A DNA stretch of 64,000 nucleotides from Hyphomonadaceae bacterium UBA7672 (GCA_002483135.1 DLHI01000004.1:28803-92802), one strand, 5' to 3'; positions 8,399 through 17,605 are shown, counted from the first letter of the stretch. The notes: a model not told the origin generated them from the sequence alone. Made by a program: numbers and translations.

Positions 8399-9187
8399 TT
8401 AAGCGTCGTGGGTTCCATTCGGGGCGCAGCCGCCATAGGGCGCGGCAGGATGTCCTCCCAGCTTTGCCCACAGCTGGTCGCCGTAGGAGAAGTGCCACCA
8501 CTCGGTGGGATTATTGGCGAAACCCGCCTCGTCCATCAGCCAGTAGAGAAAGCGTCGATTGGCCTGCGCCTCGGCATCCGACATCGAGATGATCGGCTTG
8601 CGCTCGAAGGCATCGGTCCACGCATCCTCGGTCACATCATCGAACATGCCGCCCATGAAGAGGGGCTGGCGCGTCTGGGTGAAGATCAACGTCAGATCGA
8701 CGGCGCCGCCGGTTGAATGTGGTGATGGCGAGCCGGCGCCGGCGCTCGGCGCGGCCCAGTAGTGTTCCACCTCTTCGATCAGCGCCTGCCCTTCCAGCTC
8801 TGGCTTGCGCGCCTGCAGCCAGCGCGGGAACCAGTCGTCGTGGAAATAGCGCTGCACGGCCTGGGGCCGCCACGCATCGAACAGGAAAAGCTCCATGCCC
8901 ATTGGCGCGAGGCGCACGTTCACGCTCTTCAGCTTCGCGGCGACGGTCTCCCGCAGATAGAGCTCCGGGATCGAGCCGGGGACGGAGACGTAATAAGGCG
9001 GATTGTGCGGCGTGAAGTAGTGGTTGGCGCCGGCGATGCCGATGGAGCGGACATCGACACAGCGCTCATTCGCCAGCGCGCTGGCGGTGTCGATCGCGAC
9101 GGCAGTGCGATACCCGGCCTTTCGGGCATTGGCTTCGTCGGACGAAGGGATGGGCTTGCTGCGGAAACTGGCGGGATCGCGACTCAT
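8399..9187 (-). CDS. D-alanyl-D-alanine dipeptidase (VanX/DdpX, M15D)
   Basis: 262-aa zinc dipeptidase that splits D-Ala-D-Ala. The M15 signature is complete: SPHSTGGAVDL gives zinc ligands His157 and Asp164, EWWHF gives catalytic Glu229 and zinc ligand His232, and DAWRP gives the stabilising Arg107. No signal peptide is seen, so it should act in the cytoplasm. There it would recycle D-Ala from wall turnover (as DdpX) or lower the D-Ala-D-Ala pool. No vanH/vanA genes are nearby, so vancomycin resistance is not implied. ATG 9187 is preferred to an upstream in-frame start with a shadow-like N-terminus. Confidence 0.9.
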   Translation of the reverse strand: MSRDPASFRSKPIPSSDEANARKAGYRTAVAIDTASALANERCVDVRSIGIAGANHYFTPHNPPYYVSVPGSIPELYLRETVAAKLKSVNVRLAPMGMELFLFDAWRPQAVQRYFHDDWFPRWLQARKPELEGQALIEEVEHYWAAPSAGAGSPSPHSTGGAVDLTLIFTQTRQPLFMGGMFDDVTEDAWTDAFERKPIISMSDAEAQANRRFLYWLMDEAGFANNPTEWWHFSYGDQLWAKLGGHPAAPYGGCAPNGTHDA

Positions 9188-9320
9188 GGGGCTCACTCTA
9201 TGACGCACGCGGCGATGCACCAGATGCGTCGGGCTCGACCGTTACAATGCAGCAACCCGGGGAACCGCGCTCAGCTTCGGGGTTTGTCTGGGCAGATCAA
9301 ACCGCCCGAAAGGCCACCCG

Positions 9321-9797
9321 ATGAAACTCGCTATCGCTGCTGTCGCGCTTGCGGCTGCTCTTGCCACCCCTGCACTCGCCCAGCCGCCCGCCGTCTCGAC
9401 GGAGGGCAGCGTGAAGGTGGAAGGCGTCGCTCCGGAAAAGGTGCTTGGCGCAATTGACACGACGCAGCTGGTCGACGCAGCGACTTCTGCGGGAGCCCAG
9501 CCGCCGGCCGAAGCGTCCAAGCCGAAGACGCAGGTTACCGTCGAGACCGCTGTGCAGGAGACCGCCACAGCCACGATCGAAACCAAGACAGAAGTGATCG
9601 AGCCGGTTTCGGATCGTCCGGCGCTCGACCCGGACAATCCGATCGCACCCGAAGTAAAGGCGGTTGTTGATGGCAAGGCGCGCTATTCGACCGACGACTT
9701 GGCCCAGGCCCAGCTGGCCGCAGTGCTGGCCACCCCCACGAGCATCCCGACCACGGTGATCACCACGACGACGACCACGCCGAAGGCCGACCAGTAG
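9321..9797 (+). CDS. hypothetical exported Thr/Ala-rich protein
   Basis: 158 aa with a clear signal peptide cleaved after ALATPALA (about residue 20). The mature part is acidic and rich in Thr, Val and Ala, with a run TTVITTTTTTPKAD at the end and no Cys. This composition suggests a largely extended or disordered periplasmic protein. No family is recognised. It is flanked by non-coding DNA on both sides; a GTCCCCCG...CGGGGGAC hairpin at about 9825-9855 may terminate it. Confidence 0.6.
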   Translation: MKLAIAAVALAAALATPALAQPPAVSTEGSVKVEGVAPEKVLGAIDTTQLVDAATSAGAQPPAEASKPKTQVTVETAVQETATATIETKTEVIEPVSDRPALDPDNPIAPEVKAVVDGKARYSTDDLAQAQLAAVLATPTSIPTTVITTTTTTPKADQ

Positions 9798-9824
9798 TTT
9801 TTCGCACTCACGGCAAAGACGATT

Positions 9825-9855
9825 GTCCCCCGGCGGCCCACGCCTGTCGGGGGAC
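9825..9855 (+). terminator. possible terminator hairpin
   Basis: GTCCCCCG and CGGGGGAC form an 8-bp stem around a ~15-base loop, 28 bases after the stop of the exported protein. Only a weak T-rich tail follows (ATTCTGTTGCATTC). Confidence 0.45.
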
Positions 9856-9934
9856 ATTCTGTTGCATTCCTCCGCATTCTGGCGCTTAAGGTAGCCGCCA
9901 GAATCTACTGAAAACGCGGTACGGAGAAATAAAC

Positions 9935-11155
9935 ATGCGTGAGGCGGTAATCGTTTCAACGGCCCGGACGGGTCTCGCCAAATCAGTTCGCGGCGGGTTC
10001 AACATGACCCACGGCGCGGCCCTTGGCGGCCACGCCATCAAGCACGCCGTCGAGCGCGCGAAACTGGACCCCAAGGAAGTCGAGGACGTCTATCTCGGCT
10101 GCGCCAATCCTGAAGGCGCGACCGGCGGCAACATCGCCCGCCAGGCCGCTCTCTGGGCCGACATGCCGGTCTCGGTGGCCGGCGGCACGATCAACCGCTT
10201 CTGCTCGTCGGGCCTCAACGCCATCGCGCTTGCCGCCCACCAGATCCGCGACGGCGCCGACATCATGGTTGGCGGCGGCGTTGAATCGATCTCGCTCGTG
10301 CAGTTCGCCCCGCCGCGCCCGCTGGCTGCCGACGGCCGCAACCGCGCGCTGGACGAGAAGCTGATGGCCAAGATCCCCGCTATCTACATGACCATGATCG
10401 AAACGGCGGAAATCGTCGCCGAGCGTTATGGCGTGTCGCGCGAGAAGCAGGACGAGTACGCCCTGCAGTCGCAGCAGCGCACCGCCGCCGCCCAGGCCGC
10501 CGGCAAGTACAAGGACGAGATCGTCCCGATGAAGACCAAGATGGCCGTCACCAACAAGGAGACGGGCGCCGTCACCATCGAAGATACCGAAGTCACGCGT
10601 GATGACTGCAACCGCCCGCAGACGACGCTGGCCGACCTGCAGAAGCTTCCGCCCGTGTTCAAGGGCGGCCAGCAGATCAAGGAAGGCAAATACGTCACCG
10701 CCGGCAACGCCTCGCAGTTCTCTGACGGCGGCGCGGCTGTTGTGCTGATGGAAGCGAAGGAAGCCGCCAAGCGCGGCCTTTCCCCGCTTGGCGCGTTCCG
10801 CGGCTTTGCGGTTGCCGGTTGCGAGCCGGACGAAATGGGCATCGGACCGATCTACGCGGTGCCGCGCCTGCTCGCCCGCCACGGCCTCAAGGTCTCCGAC
10901 ATCGACCTCTGGGAACTGAATGAGGCGTTCGCGTCGCAATGCCTCTATGCCCGCGATTTCCTCGGCATCGATCCGGAGAAGTACAACGTCAACGGCGGCT
11001 CGATCTCGATCGGCCACCCGTATGGCGTCACCGGCGCGCGCTGCACCGGCCACCTTCTGCTGGAAGGCAAGCGTCGCAAGGCCAAGTATGGCGTCGTGAC
11101 GATGTGCATCGGCGGCGGACAAGGCGCAGCCGGCCTGTTCGAGATCTTCAACTAG
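9935..11155 (+). CDS. acetyl-CoA C-acyltransferase (thiolase)
   Basis: 406-aa thiolase that cleaves 3-ketoacyl-CoA or condenses acyl-CoA. All active-site elements are present: nucleophile Cys90 in NRFCSSGLN, GHPYGVTGAR with His361, and the second Cys391 in CIGGGQG. The N-terminus MREAVIVSTARTGLAK is canonical. The codon choice is strongly biased toward C-ending codons, as in highly expressed genes. It stands alone between terminator-like hairpins, with no fadB partner in the window. FadA-type degradation is more likely than PhaA-type synthesis, but sequence alone does not settle this. Confidence 0.92.
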   Translation: MREAVIVSTARTGLAKSVRGGFNMTHGAALGGHAIKHAVERAKLDPKEVEDVYLGCANPEGATGGNIARQAALWADMPVSVAGGTINRFCSSGLNAIALAAHQIRDGADIMVGGGVESISLVQFAPPRPLAADGRNRALDEKLMAKIPAIYMTMIETAEIVAERYGVSREKQDEYALQSQQRTAAAQAAGKYKDEIVPMKTKMAVTNKETGAVTIEDTEVTRDDCNRPQTTLADLQKLPPVFKGGQQIKEGKYVTAGNASQFSDGGAAVVLMEAKEAAKRGLSPLGAFRGFAVAGCEPDEMGIGPIYAVPRLLARHGLKVSDIDLWELNEAFASQCLYARDFLGIDPEKYNVNGGSISIGHPYGVTGARCTGHLLLEGKRRKAKYGVVTMCIGGGQGAAGLFEIFN

Positions 11156-11213
11156 CTTGTCGCGCCGAAGCCCGATCAGGGCCGAGGCGAGGTCTTGATG
11201 CAGTTTGAATTGA

Positions 11214-11250
11214 AACGGCCCGGTGGAAACACCGGGCCGTTTTGTTTTAT
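11214..11250 (+). terminator. rho-independent terminator of the thiolase gene
   Basis: AACGGCCCGGTG-GAAA-CACCGGGCCGTT is a perfect 12-bp stem with a GAAA tetraloop followed by TTGTTTTATTT. Confidence 0.92.
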
Positions 11251-11297
11251 TTACGTTCGCATCCTAGGCTTTTCGCACGAGAGGTTGGGAGAAGTCT

Positions 11298-11633
11298 ATG
11301 AAGCTGGTCGCGGCAGTACCCCTGTTGTTTCTCTTTGCGTGTGGGAGCCCCGCGCAAGACGAGGCTGCGAAGGAAGCAGCGTACATTCGCAACGAGACCG
11401 ATGCTGTGAGAGCCCGACTTAAGGACCCTGACTCAGCGGAATTCTCGGGCACGTTTGTTTCACGAAAGGCGGGGCCGCCAGTCGTTTGTGGTTACGTGAA
11501 CTCCAAGAACAGCTTTGGTGGATTTGCGGGCAAGCAGCGATTTGTGTCGGCTTCTGCTGCCGACACCGTCGTGACCGAGGAAGACATGGCCGACGGCGAA
11601 ATGGATGAACTCTGGTCGAAAGTCTGCCGCTGA
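11298..11633 (+). CDS. small hypothetical lipoprotein
   Basis: 111 aa with a lipobox LLFLFACG near residue 15. The mature part has the pattern VRARLKDPDSAEFSG ... VVCGYVNSKNSFGGFAGKQRF. This matches a widespread family of small exported proteins of unknown function in which a 'lkDPdSAqF' start is followed by a 'vCG.vNakNsfGgy.g...F' core. The terminal Cys in SKVCR may pair with the core Cys. It is convergent with the deacetylase at 11660. Confidence 0.75.
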   Translation: MKLVAAVPLLFLFACGSPAQDEAAKEAAYIRNETDAVRARLKDPDSAEFSGTFVSRKAGPPVVCGYVNSKNSFGGFAGKQRFVSASAADTVVTEEDMADGEMDELWSKVCR

Positions 11634-11659
11634 CAACTCTACATGTACGATCTTACGAT

Positions 11660-12511
11660 TCAATTTTCGCCTACTAGATCGACCACCCGATAATACTCCT
11701 GATCCCACAGGATATAGAGCAGCCAGTCGGGGAAGCCGTAGGCGGCTTGCACGTAGTGTTCCTGCGAGGCGTGGATTTTCCAGCCGCGGAGTTTGGCGTC
11801 GATATTGCCGGACATGGCGTGGGTGGCTTCGGGCTGGTTGTCGGCGACGAACTTGCCGGTCTCGCCGCCGAAGGCGCGCAGGCCGTTGGGCGGGGTAATG
11901 ACGTAGGCGATCCAGCGCGGGCCCTTGTAGCCAGTCGCGCTCGCGAGGCTTGCGCGCACCTGCTTCACCGCCGTTTCGGTGGCGAGGCCCATGCGCATGT
12001 GATCCTTGTGGCCGGTGGCGCCGCTGGCGGGCCAGAAGGTGACGACGAGTTCGGGCTGGACGGCGACAATCTTCGCGGCGATACGCGCGACGAGTTCGTC
12101 CATCGGGACATCAGGCACACCGCCGTCGGCGTAGTCCCACACTTCCTGGTCGTCGATGCCCAGCGCGAAGCCGTTCTTCAGCGCTTCGGCCTTGCGCACG
12201 ATGCCGAGATCGTCCTGCCGCGCGACGGTGGGGACCTGATGGCCCGCTTCGCCCTTGGTGCCGGTGACAAGCGATGTGAAGGCGCCGTCCTTTTCGTTGG
12301 CATAGGAGAAGAAGCCGGTAACCAGTTGTTCGTCGTCGGGATGGGCGAACACGCCGAGAACGCGCTTGGCGCCGACTTCGCCAACGACGGAGCCGACGGA
12401 CTTTGCGCCCTCAGCCGAGAAGTAGGTGCGCATGTAGAGCACAGAGCCGACGAGGACGATGGCGACGACGCCCAGCACAATGCCTGCGATGATCGCGATG
12501 CGTTTCAGCAT
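11660..12511 (-). CDS. PIG-L family deacetylase, membrane-anchored
   Basis: 283 aa. One N-terminal membrane segment (about residues 5-27) is followed by a LmbE/PIG-L domain. The zinc motif AHPDDE is at 56-61 (His57, Asp60) and the third ligand region GHKDHMR is at about 167-173. Members of the family remove N-acetyl groups from GlcNAc-type sugars. The single anchor suggests the domain faces the periplasm, but orientation is inference. The gene stands alone and its substrate is unknown. Confidence 0.85.
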   Translation of the reverse strand: MLKRIAIIAGIVLGVVAIVLVGSVLYMRTYFSAEGAKSVGSVVGEVGAKRVLGVFAHPDDEQLVTGFFSYANEKDGAFTSLVTGTKGEAGHQVPTVARQDDLGIVRKAEALKNGFALGIDDQEVWDYADGGVPDVPMDELVARIAAKIVAVQPELVVTFWPASGATGHKDHMRMGLATETAVKQVRASLASATGYKGPRWIAYVITPPNGLRAFGGETGKFVADNQPEATHAMSGNIDAKLRGWKIHASQEHYVQAAYGFPDWLLYILWDQEYYRVVDLVGEN

Positions 12512-12677
12512 GTCCGGTCCCTGCCCTTCATTGCGCGGGCGAGCCTAGAGCCCTTCGTGTGCAGATGGCCAGCGCTGACCCAAGGATATGCAGCGCAGTT
12601 TCGGCCGCGCATCACGCACGCATCGCCACGTATCCGCCAGATTCCGGATCGAGCGTTGCGGCATTGGGAGATCGAAC

Positions 12678-13286
12678 ATGCGTGGACTGATTGCTGCTTC
12701 AGGCTTTTTTGCAATTGCGGCATGTGGACAGCCGCCGACCGGCGCAGCTCCGCAGGCGCAGGGCGCGGCTGCAGCGTCGGTGGAATCAGGCGCAACACCA
12801 ATCGAAGCGAAGCTGGCCGTGCCGGGGTGGGAGACTGACGCGGCCGCCTATGTCGGCATGGGAACGACGGCGCCGGCGTTCACCGGCGCCTATGCGGACG
12901 GCACGGCCTTCTCGCACGAGAGCCTACGTGGCCGCTGGACGATACTGGGGTTCGATGCGTTCGACACATCAAGCGAGGACGAGAAGACCTTCATCGCCGC
13001 GCTGAACTCCGCCGCCGATCAGGACCCCGATCTCGATTTTCTGCAGGTCTTCGAGATGCCGACAGATGTGACGGCGCCGCGCGTGACCAAGTGGCCGTCG
13101 ATCGCCGACAAGGGCGAGGCTGCGGAAGCGTTCGGGCTGGCGAGCACGCCGGCCTATCTGCTGATCGGACCGGATCTGACCATCGAGGGTTATCGCGGCG
13201 CGCTGTCGTCGACGCCTGAGGACGGGGTGAAGCCGGTGTTCCGTGGCGTTCACGAAATCCGCAAGCAGATCGCGGCGCCGCACTGA
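12678..13286 (+). CDS. lipoprotein with thioredoxin-like (redoxin) fold
   Basis: 202 aa, starting at ATG 12678. The lipobox FFAIAACG lies at about residues 9-16. A Pro/Ala linker follows, and then a redoxin-type pattern: GTTAPAFTGAYADGTAF, SLRGRWTILGFD and, near the end, FGLASTPAYLLIGPDLTIEG. The usual CxxC site is missing; the equivalent position reads DAFDTSSED. It may therefore be a SCO/redoxin relative with a non-thiol role. The family call rests on pattern resemblance only. Confidence 0.65.
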   Translation: MRGLIAASGFFAIAACGQPPTGAAPQAQGAAAASVESGATPIEAKLAVPGWETDAAAYVGMGTTAPAFTGAYADGTAFSHESLRGRWTILGFDAFDTSSEDEKTFIAALNSAADQDPDLDFLQVFEMPTDVTAPRVTKWPSIADKGEAAEAFGLASTPAYLLIGPDLTIEGYRGALSSTPEDGVKPVFRGVHEIRKQIAAPH

Positions 13287-13290
13287 GGCA

Positions 13291-13917
13291 TCAGCGGCCA
13301 AGCGCGTAGGGCCCGCCCTTGTCGATGGCGCGCTTCCAGGCGGGGCGGTCGTGCATGCGATCCAGCCAGGCGTTGAAGGCGGGAAAGGACGGCAGCGATT
13401 GCTGCGCCCGGGCGACTTCGGCGACGAAGCTCATCTGAACGTCGGCGCCGGTGAGGCCGTCGCCGACGAAGAAGGTGCGATTCTTCAGGTGGCCTTCGAT
13501 GAATCCGAGATGGTTAGCGACCTCGCTCTGGATGCGGGGATGTAGCGGCGCGCCGGCTTCCTTCAGGCGGCCCACATACATGTGCAGCATCAGCGGCAGC
13601 ATGGCGGATCCTTCGCCATAGTGCAGCCATTGCACGTATTCGTCGTAATCGGTTGAGTTCGGCGCCGGCTGCATCCGGCCGCCGCCGTGATGGCGGATGA
13701 TGTAGTCGATGATGGCGCCCGTCTCGATGATGGTTTTCGGGCCGTCGGTGATCACCGGGCTCTTGCCCAGCGCGTTGATGGCCTTGAGTTCGGGCGGGGC
13801 AAGGCGCGTTTGCGCATCGCGCTGGTAGACCTTGAGCTCGTAGGGAATGCCCAGCTCCTCCAGCAGCCAGAGAATGCGCTGCGAGCGTGACTCGTTGAGG
13901 TGGTGAACTGTAAGCAT
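13291..13917 (-). CDS. glutathione S-transferase family protein
   Basis: 208 aa. The N-terminal thioredoxin-like domain begins MLTVHHLNESRSQRILWLLE, where the Ser in NESRS is the expected glutathione-activating position. It continues with the cis-Pro segment ALGKSPVITD and the glutathione gamma-Glu contact ETGAIIDYI. The helical C-terminal domain follows. The start at 13917 is chosen for this canonical N-terminus. It is convergent with the redoxin lipoprotein, 4 bases apart. The substrate is unknown. Confidence 0.88.
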   Translation of the reverse strand: MLTVHHLNESRSQRILWLLEELGIPYELKVYQRDAQTRLAPPELKAINALGKSPVITDGPKTIIETGAIIDYIIRHHGGGRMQPAPNSTDYDEYVQWLHYGEGSAMLPLMLHMYVGRLKEAGAPLHPRIQSEVANHLGFIEGHLKNRTFFVGDGLTGADVQMSFVAEVARAQQSLPSFPAFNAWLDRMHDRPAWKRAIDKGGPYALGR

Positions 13918-14510
13918 GGCGTTTCCTTGTGTCCCTGCCCTCACCAGATCAGGCATTGGCCCGCGTATCAACGCCGGGAGCGCGGGTTCAAAATGCAAAG
14001 AGCCCCGTCCGCCGGGTTAGGGGCCGTGGACGGGGCTCTTTCGGCATTTCGCCGACGCCACTCAAGAGAATGGCTTTTCAAGATACGGCCCGTGAAGGCC
14101 GACTTCTGGGTTTCTGATTGTGATTAGCTGACGACCCGATACGCCACACCCAGCAAGAAAGATTGGGCCAGGTGCGCTTGCGATCAGGCCGGGGCTCCGC
14201 CTTCCGGTGGAGCCCGGGTCGCTAAGCAGGTGGAGCCTCCATACGCATTCTCCGTGTCTGTTTCCACGTGTCTGCGTGTCCAGCGCTTCGACCTGTCCGT
14301 TTCAGCCGCATCCGGTGGACCGATGGTTCACCGACAATGCGCGAAACGCGGGAGCTGCTCAGGCTCGCGGACATGAAGAAGGTACGCCTGTGAGATTGAG
14401 GGTCAACGCATTGAGTCTCACTGCGTGATCACATTCTGCGACATGTGAGGCTTCCCTCAACGGCACGCAAAGTTGGGTCGCATCCCTTGCATGCGTGCGC
14501 GCAGGGACCT
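13918..14510. other. 593-base non-coding region with several hairpins
   Basis: No protein gene is convincing here. It contains the long hairpin at 13997-14041 (listed separately), an inverted GGGCTCC..GGAGCCC pair near 14194-14216, and a GTGAGA...TCTCAC stem at about 14390-14421. The density of stems between the divergent GST and aldo/keto reductase genes could mean an unannotated structured RNA. I could not match it to tmRNA, SRP RNA, RNase P or 6S RNA from memory. Confidence 0.4.
13997..14041. terminator. strong bidirectional hairpin
   Basis: AAAGAGCCCCGTCC and GGACGGGGCTCTTT form a perfect 14-bp stem with a ~17-base loop. It has A-rich and T-rich flanks on both strands, as in a bidirectional terminator. 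It sits 80 bases upstream of the GST start rather than after any visible gene, so it may end an RNA encoded in 14050-14500 or act in the GST leader. Confidence 0.7.
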
Positions 14511-14530
14511 ATGTGAGCGTTCACTCACAT
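14511..14530. promoter_or_regulatory. palindromic operator upstream of aldo/keto reductase
   Basis: ATGTGAG-CGTTCA-CTCACAT has perfect 7-bp arms and lies 21 bases before ATG 14552. A near-identical site (ATGTGAGCGGATGCTCACAA) lies upstream of the second aldo/keto reductase at 49024-49043. The form TGAGYG-N-CRCTCA is common for TetR-family repressors (established knowledge). No tetR gene is in the window. Confidence 0.7.
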
Positions 14531-14551
14531 CGTTCACCCCGCGAGGCTTCC

Positions 14552-15535
14552 ATGATCAGGCGCACGATTGGAAACAGCAGACCGCTCAACGCGATCGGCC
14601 TTGGCTGCATGGGCATGGCGGCGTTCTATGGACAGCCGATGGAGGAAGCGGACGCAGTGAATCTGCTGCACGCCGCCGTCGATCTCGGTGTCGATCATTT
14701 CGACACCGCCGAAATGTATGGCATGGGCCTCAACGAGCGACAGCTTGGCGCAGCCTTCCACGACCGGCGCGACAAGGTTTTCATCGCGACCAAGTTCGGG
14801 CCGAAATACAACCTGCAGACGGGCGAGCGGCGCGTTGATGGATCGCCGGAGAATGCCAAGCGGGCGCTGGAACAGTCGCTGAGCTTCCTCAAGACCGACC
14901 ATGTCGATCTCTGGTATCTGCACCGCCGCGATTTCTCGCGTCCGATCGAGGAAACCGTCGGCGCGATGGCCGAGGCGGTGAAGGAAGGCAAGGTCCGCAA
15001 TATCGGGCTTTCGGAAGTCACGGCGGAGACTCTGCGCGCGGCAAACAAGGTGCATCCCATCGCAGCGCTGCAATCGGAGTTCTCGATCTTCACGCGCTTC
15101 GTTGAGAGCGACGGCATTCTTGATGCGTGCAAGGAACTCGGGACGACGCTGGTGGCGTATTCTCCGCTTGGACGCGGGATGCTGGCGGGGTGGTCGAAAG
15201 ACTGGAAAGCGGATGGCTTCGACTTCCGCGCCCTGATGGCCCCGCGCTTCTCCGGCGAAGCGCTTGAGAACAATCTGAAACTGGTCGAGGAGATCGCGAA
15301 CGTTGCAGCGAGCCTCGATGCAACTGCGGGACAGGTGGCGCTCGCCTGGGTACTGCAGCGTGCGGACAACATCGTCGCCATCCCCGGCACGACGAAGCTC
15401 GCAAACCTCAAACAGAATCTAGGTGCGGCCGATGTGAAGCTGACGCCAGCCGCCATAGCGCGGCTCGATGCACTCGCCGCCAAGGTGAAGGGCGAACGCT
15501 ATGACGAGGCGGGTCTCAAGGGGGTCAATGGCTGA
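14552..15535 (+). CDS. aldo/keto reductase
   Basis: 327-aa NADPH-dependent oxidoreductase with a TIM barrel. The catalytic tetrad is visible: Asp51 and Tyr56 in FDTAEMYG, Lys81 in ATKFGP and His124 in YLHRRD. ATG 14552 is chosen because the longer frame from 14495 would place the palindromic operator inside the coding sequence. Its closest relatives by pattern are the YhdN/AKR13-type reductases. Together with the gene at 47973 it probably answers to the same repressor, perhaps one sensing an aldehyde; that role is inference. Confidence 0.9.
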   Translation: MIRRTIGNSRPLNAIGLGCMGMAAFYGQPMEEADAVNLLHAAVDLGVDHFDTAEMYGMGLNERQLGAAFHDRRDKVFIATKFGPKYNLQTGERRVDGSPENAKRALEQSLSFLKTDHVDLWYLHRRDFSRPIEETVGAMAEAVKEGKVRNIGLSEVTAETLRAANKVHPIAALQSEFSIFTRFVESDGILDACKELGTTLVAYSPLGRGMLAGWSKDWKADGFDFRALMAPRFSGEALENNLKLVEEIANVAASLDATAGQVALAWVLQRADNIVAIPGTTKLANLKQNLGAADVKLTPAAIARLDALAAKVKGERYDEAGLKGVNG

Positions 15536-15728
15536 TGGCTTCGGGCACGACAAGTTGAATGGATGGTTTGTGCGCAGCGGCATCAAGCTCCGTGATTTCT
15601 GATGATCCGCTGCAGCGCAGCATCATTTCTGAATAACCGGTATGTGAAAAGTCTTGGCTTCCGCCCAAGCTCGGGCATAGTCGCCGCAACGGGGCCCGCG
15701 AGAGGCGCCGGCGGGAGAACGGAAGCCC

Positions 15729-17177
15729 ATGACGAGCGCATCTCCGGCTGCGGCCGGCTCGACGTCCCCGTTGTCCTCCCCGATGCCGGTATCCTACCGG
15801 CGCTACGCTCTCGGCCTCATGGTGGCGATCTACACGGTCAACTTCCTTGACCGTCAGATCGTCACCATCCTCATCCCCGACATCAAGGCCGACCTGAAGC
15901 TGTCCGACAGCGAAGTCGGCGCGATGGCCGGGCTGTGGTTCGCGATCCTCTACACGACGCTGGGCATTCCCATCGCGCGCTACGCCGATCGCGGCGATCG
16001 CCCATGGATCATGACAGCGTCGCTGGCGGTGTGGAGCGGCTTCACGGTCCTGGCGGGCTTCGCGCAGAACTTCATCATGCTGGCGATCAGTCGCGCCGGC
16101 GTCGGCGTCGGCGAGGCGGGATGCACGCCGACGGCGCATTCGCTGCTCACGGACTATTTCCCGAAGGAGTCGCGCGCGCGTGCGCTGGCGATCTATTCGA
16201 TGGGGATCTCCATCGGCTCGCTTCTTGGCATGGCGCTGGGCGGAATCATCGCGGCGAACTGGGGCTGGCGCACCGCCTTCTTCGTCGCCGGCGCGCCGGG
16301 ACTGATCCTCGCTGCGCTATCTGCGATGACGTTGCTGGAGCCGCGCCGCGCATCCAACCTGATCGCGGCAGAAGCGGCGGCGCGGACCGCAACCTTCATC
16401 CCCACACGGGTGGCGCTGAAGGTTCTCTCGAACAAGCCGACCTTCTGGTTCTTCGCGCTTGGCGCAGCGTTTGCGGCAACGGTCTCCTATTCACACTCCT
16501 TCTTCCTGGCCGGCTATTTTACCTACACGCAGCCTGATGGTCTTGCGAAGGCCGCTGCCTTCTATGGCATTGGCGGGAACAATGCCGGCACGTCTTATCT
16601 TGGCATCGGGCTCGGGTTTGCGGCCGGTATTGGCGGCGTCATCGGATCTTGGCTGGGCGGGTGGTGGTGCGACAAGTTCGGCGCGAAGGATCTGCGCCAG
16701 TTCGTGACCCTGCCGCTGATCTTCCCGTTCATCAGCCTGCCCGTGTTCTGGTACGTCGCGCAGATGGACGACATGGTGATGGCGATGATCCTGATGATCA
16801 TCCCGAACATTGGCGTCGCGATCTGGTATGGGCCGGTCTATGGCGGCGTGCCGGGCCTCGTCCCGCCCGCCATGCGCGCGACCGCGTCGGCCATCCTGCT
16901 GTTTGTGGTGAACATCGTCGGCCTTGGAGCCGGCCCCACCCTGTTCGGCATCACCAGCGACGCCTTCGCCAACTGGCACCTGGCGCAGACCGGGACTGAT
17001 CTCACCGTGACTGCGTGCAAGGCCGTGGCGCAGGACAGCCCGTTGTTCGTCACATGCTTCACGAACCAGATTGAGGGCCTGCGCAACGCGATCTACTGGT
17101 CAACGGCCGTGCACATCCTCAGCTTCATCAGCTTCGCGCTGGTGATCCTCACGATCCGCCGCGACATGGAGAGCTGA
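15729..17177 (+). CDS. MFS transporter, spinster-like
   Basis: 482 aa with about 12 membrane segments. The first loop carries LDRQIVTILIPDIKADLKLS and GIPIARYADRGDR (the MFS motif A region). The GVGEAGCTPTAHSLLTDYFP stretch is characteristic of the spinster-like carriers often labelled Spns or sphingosine-1-phosphate-type in bacteria. It is an inner-membrane secondary carrier; the substrate cannot be read. The 193-base gap before it (15536-15728) shows no gene. Confidence 0.88.
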   Translation: MTSASPAAAGSTSPLSSPMPVSYRRYALGLMVAIYTVNFLDRQIVTILIPDIKADLKLSDSEVGAMAGLWFAILYTTLGIPIARYADRGDRPWIMTASLAVWSGFTVLAGFAQNFIMLAISRAGVGVGEAGCTPTAHSLLTDYFPKESRARALAIYSMGISIGSLLGMALGGIIAANWGWRTAFFVAGAPGLILAALSAMTLLEPRRASNLIAAEAAARTATFIPTRVALKVLSNKPTFWFFALGAAFAATVSYSHSFFLAGYFTYTQPDGLAKAAAFYGIGGNNAGTSYLGIGLGFAAGIGGVIGSWLGGWWCDKFGAKDLRQFVTLPLIFPFISLPVFWYVAQMDDMVMAMILMIIPNIGVAIWYGPVYGGVPGLVPPAMRATASAILLFVVNIVGLGAGPTLFGITSDAFANWHLAQTGTDLTVTACKAVAQDSPLFVTCFTNQIEGLRNAIYWSTAVHILSFISFALVILTIRRDMES

Positions 17178-17178
17178 A

Positions 17179-17478
17179 CTAGGGGGAAGGTTGCGCGGCC
17201 TCGCCCGGGCCCGAGTCCGTGCGCCCACGCAGTTCCGGCTTGTCGCCACCCGTCACGGCCGCGACGCACGCATTGAATTCCTTCTGCAGCAGCGCCCAGG
17301 TTTCGGGAGCCTTGTTGGCCTGCCCGCCGGGCAAATAGCCGGTCAGGTCGGCGCAAGCGCGCTCGGCTTCAACGATCTCGGCAGTGATCTCGCGCGCGGG
17401 CTCCGGCGCAGCCGCCTGCCCCGCATCCTCGCACGCGGCCAGCGACGCCAGCATTGCCGTGGCCCAGACTGCCCGCAT
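17179..17478 (-). CDS. small hypothetical lipoprotein
   Basis: 99 aa from ATG 17478, preceded by a GAAGGGG ribosome site. The lipobox LASLAAC lies at about residues 10-16. The mature part has two further Cys (ACADLTGYLPGGQ and FNACVAAVTGG) spaced about 30 residues apart, which may pair. The open frame continues upstream only as a shadow of the divergent dioxygenase leader. No family recognised. Confidence 0.65.
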   Translation of the reverse strand: MRAVWATAMLASLAACEDAGQAAAPEPAREITAEIVEAERACADLTGYLPGGQANKAPETWALLQKEFNACVAAVTGGDKPELRGRTDSGPGEAAQPSP

Positions 17479-17605
17479 CGGCGCCCCTTCCTTCGAAACC
17501 TTGGGTCCAGCTAACGCCGCACTCGTCAATTGTACGTCAATGGCGCCCCCAAAGGCCGCCGCGCGGGGGCTTGATTGCAAATGCAACAAAGACCACATTC
17601 TATCC

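Noticed and set aside
8399..9187. vancomycin-resistance cluster suggested by the VanX-type gene
   Set aside because: No vanH, vanA/B ligase or vanRS nearby; a DdpX-like recycling role is simpler.
14207..14428. 73-residue plus-strand frame in the 13.9-14.5 kb gap
   Set aside because: No ribosome site, Ser/His/Pro-rich random-like composition, no domain.
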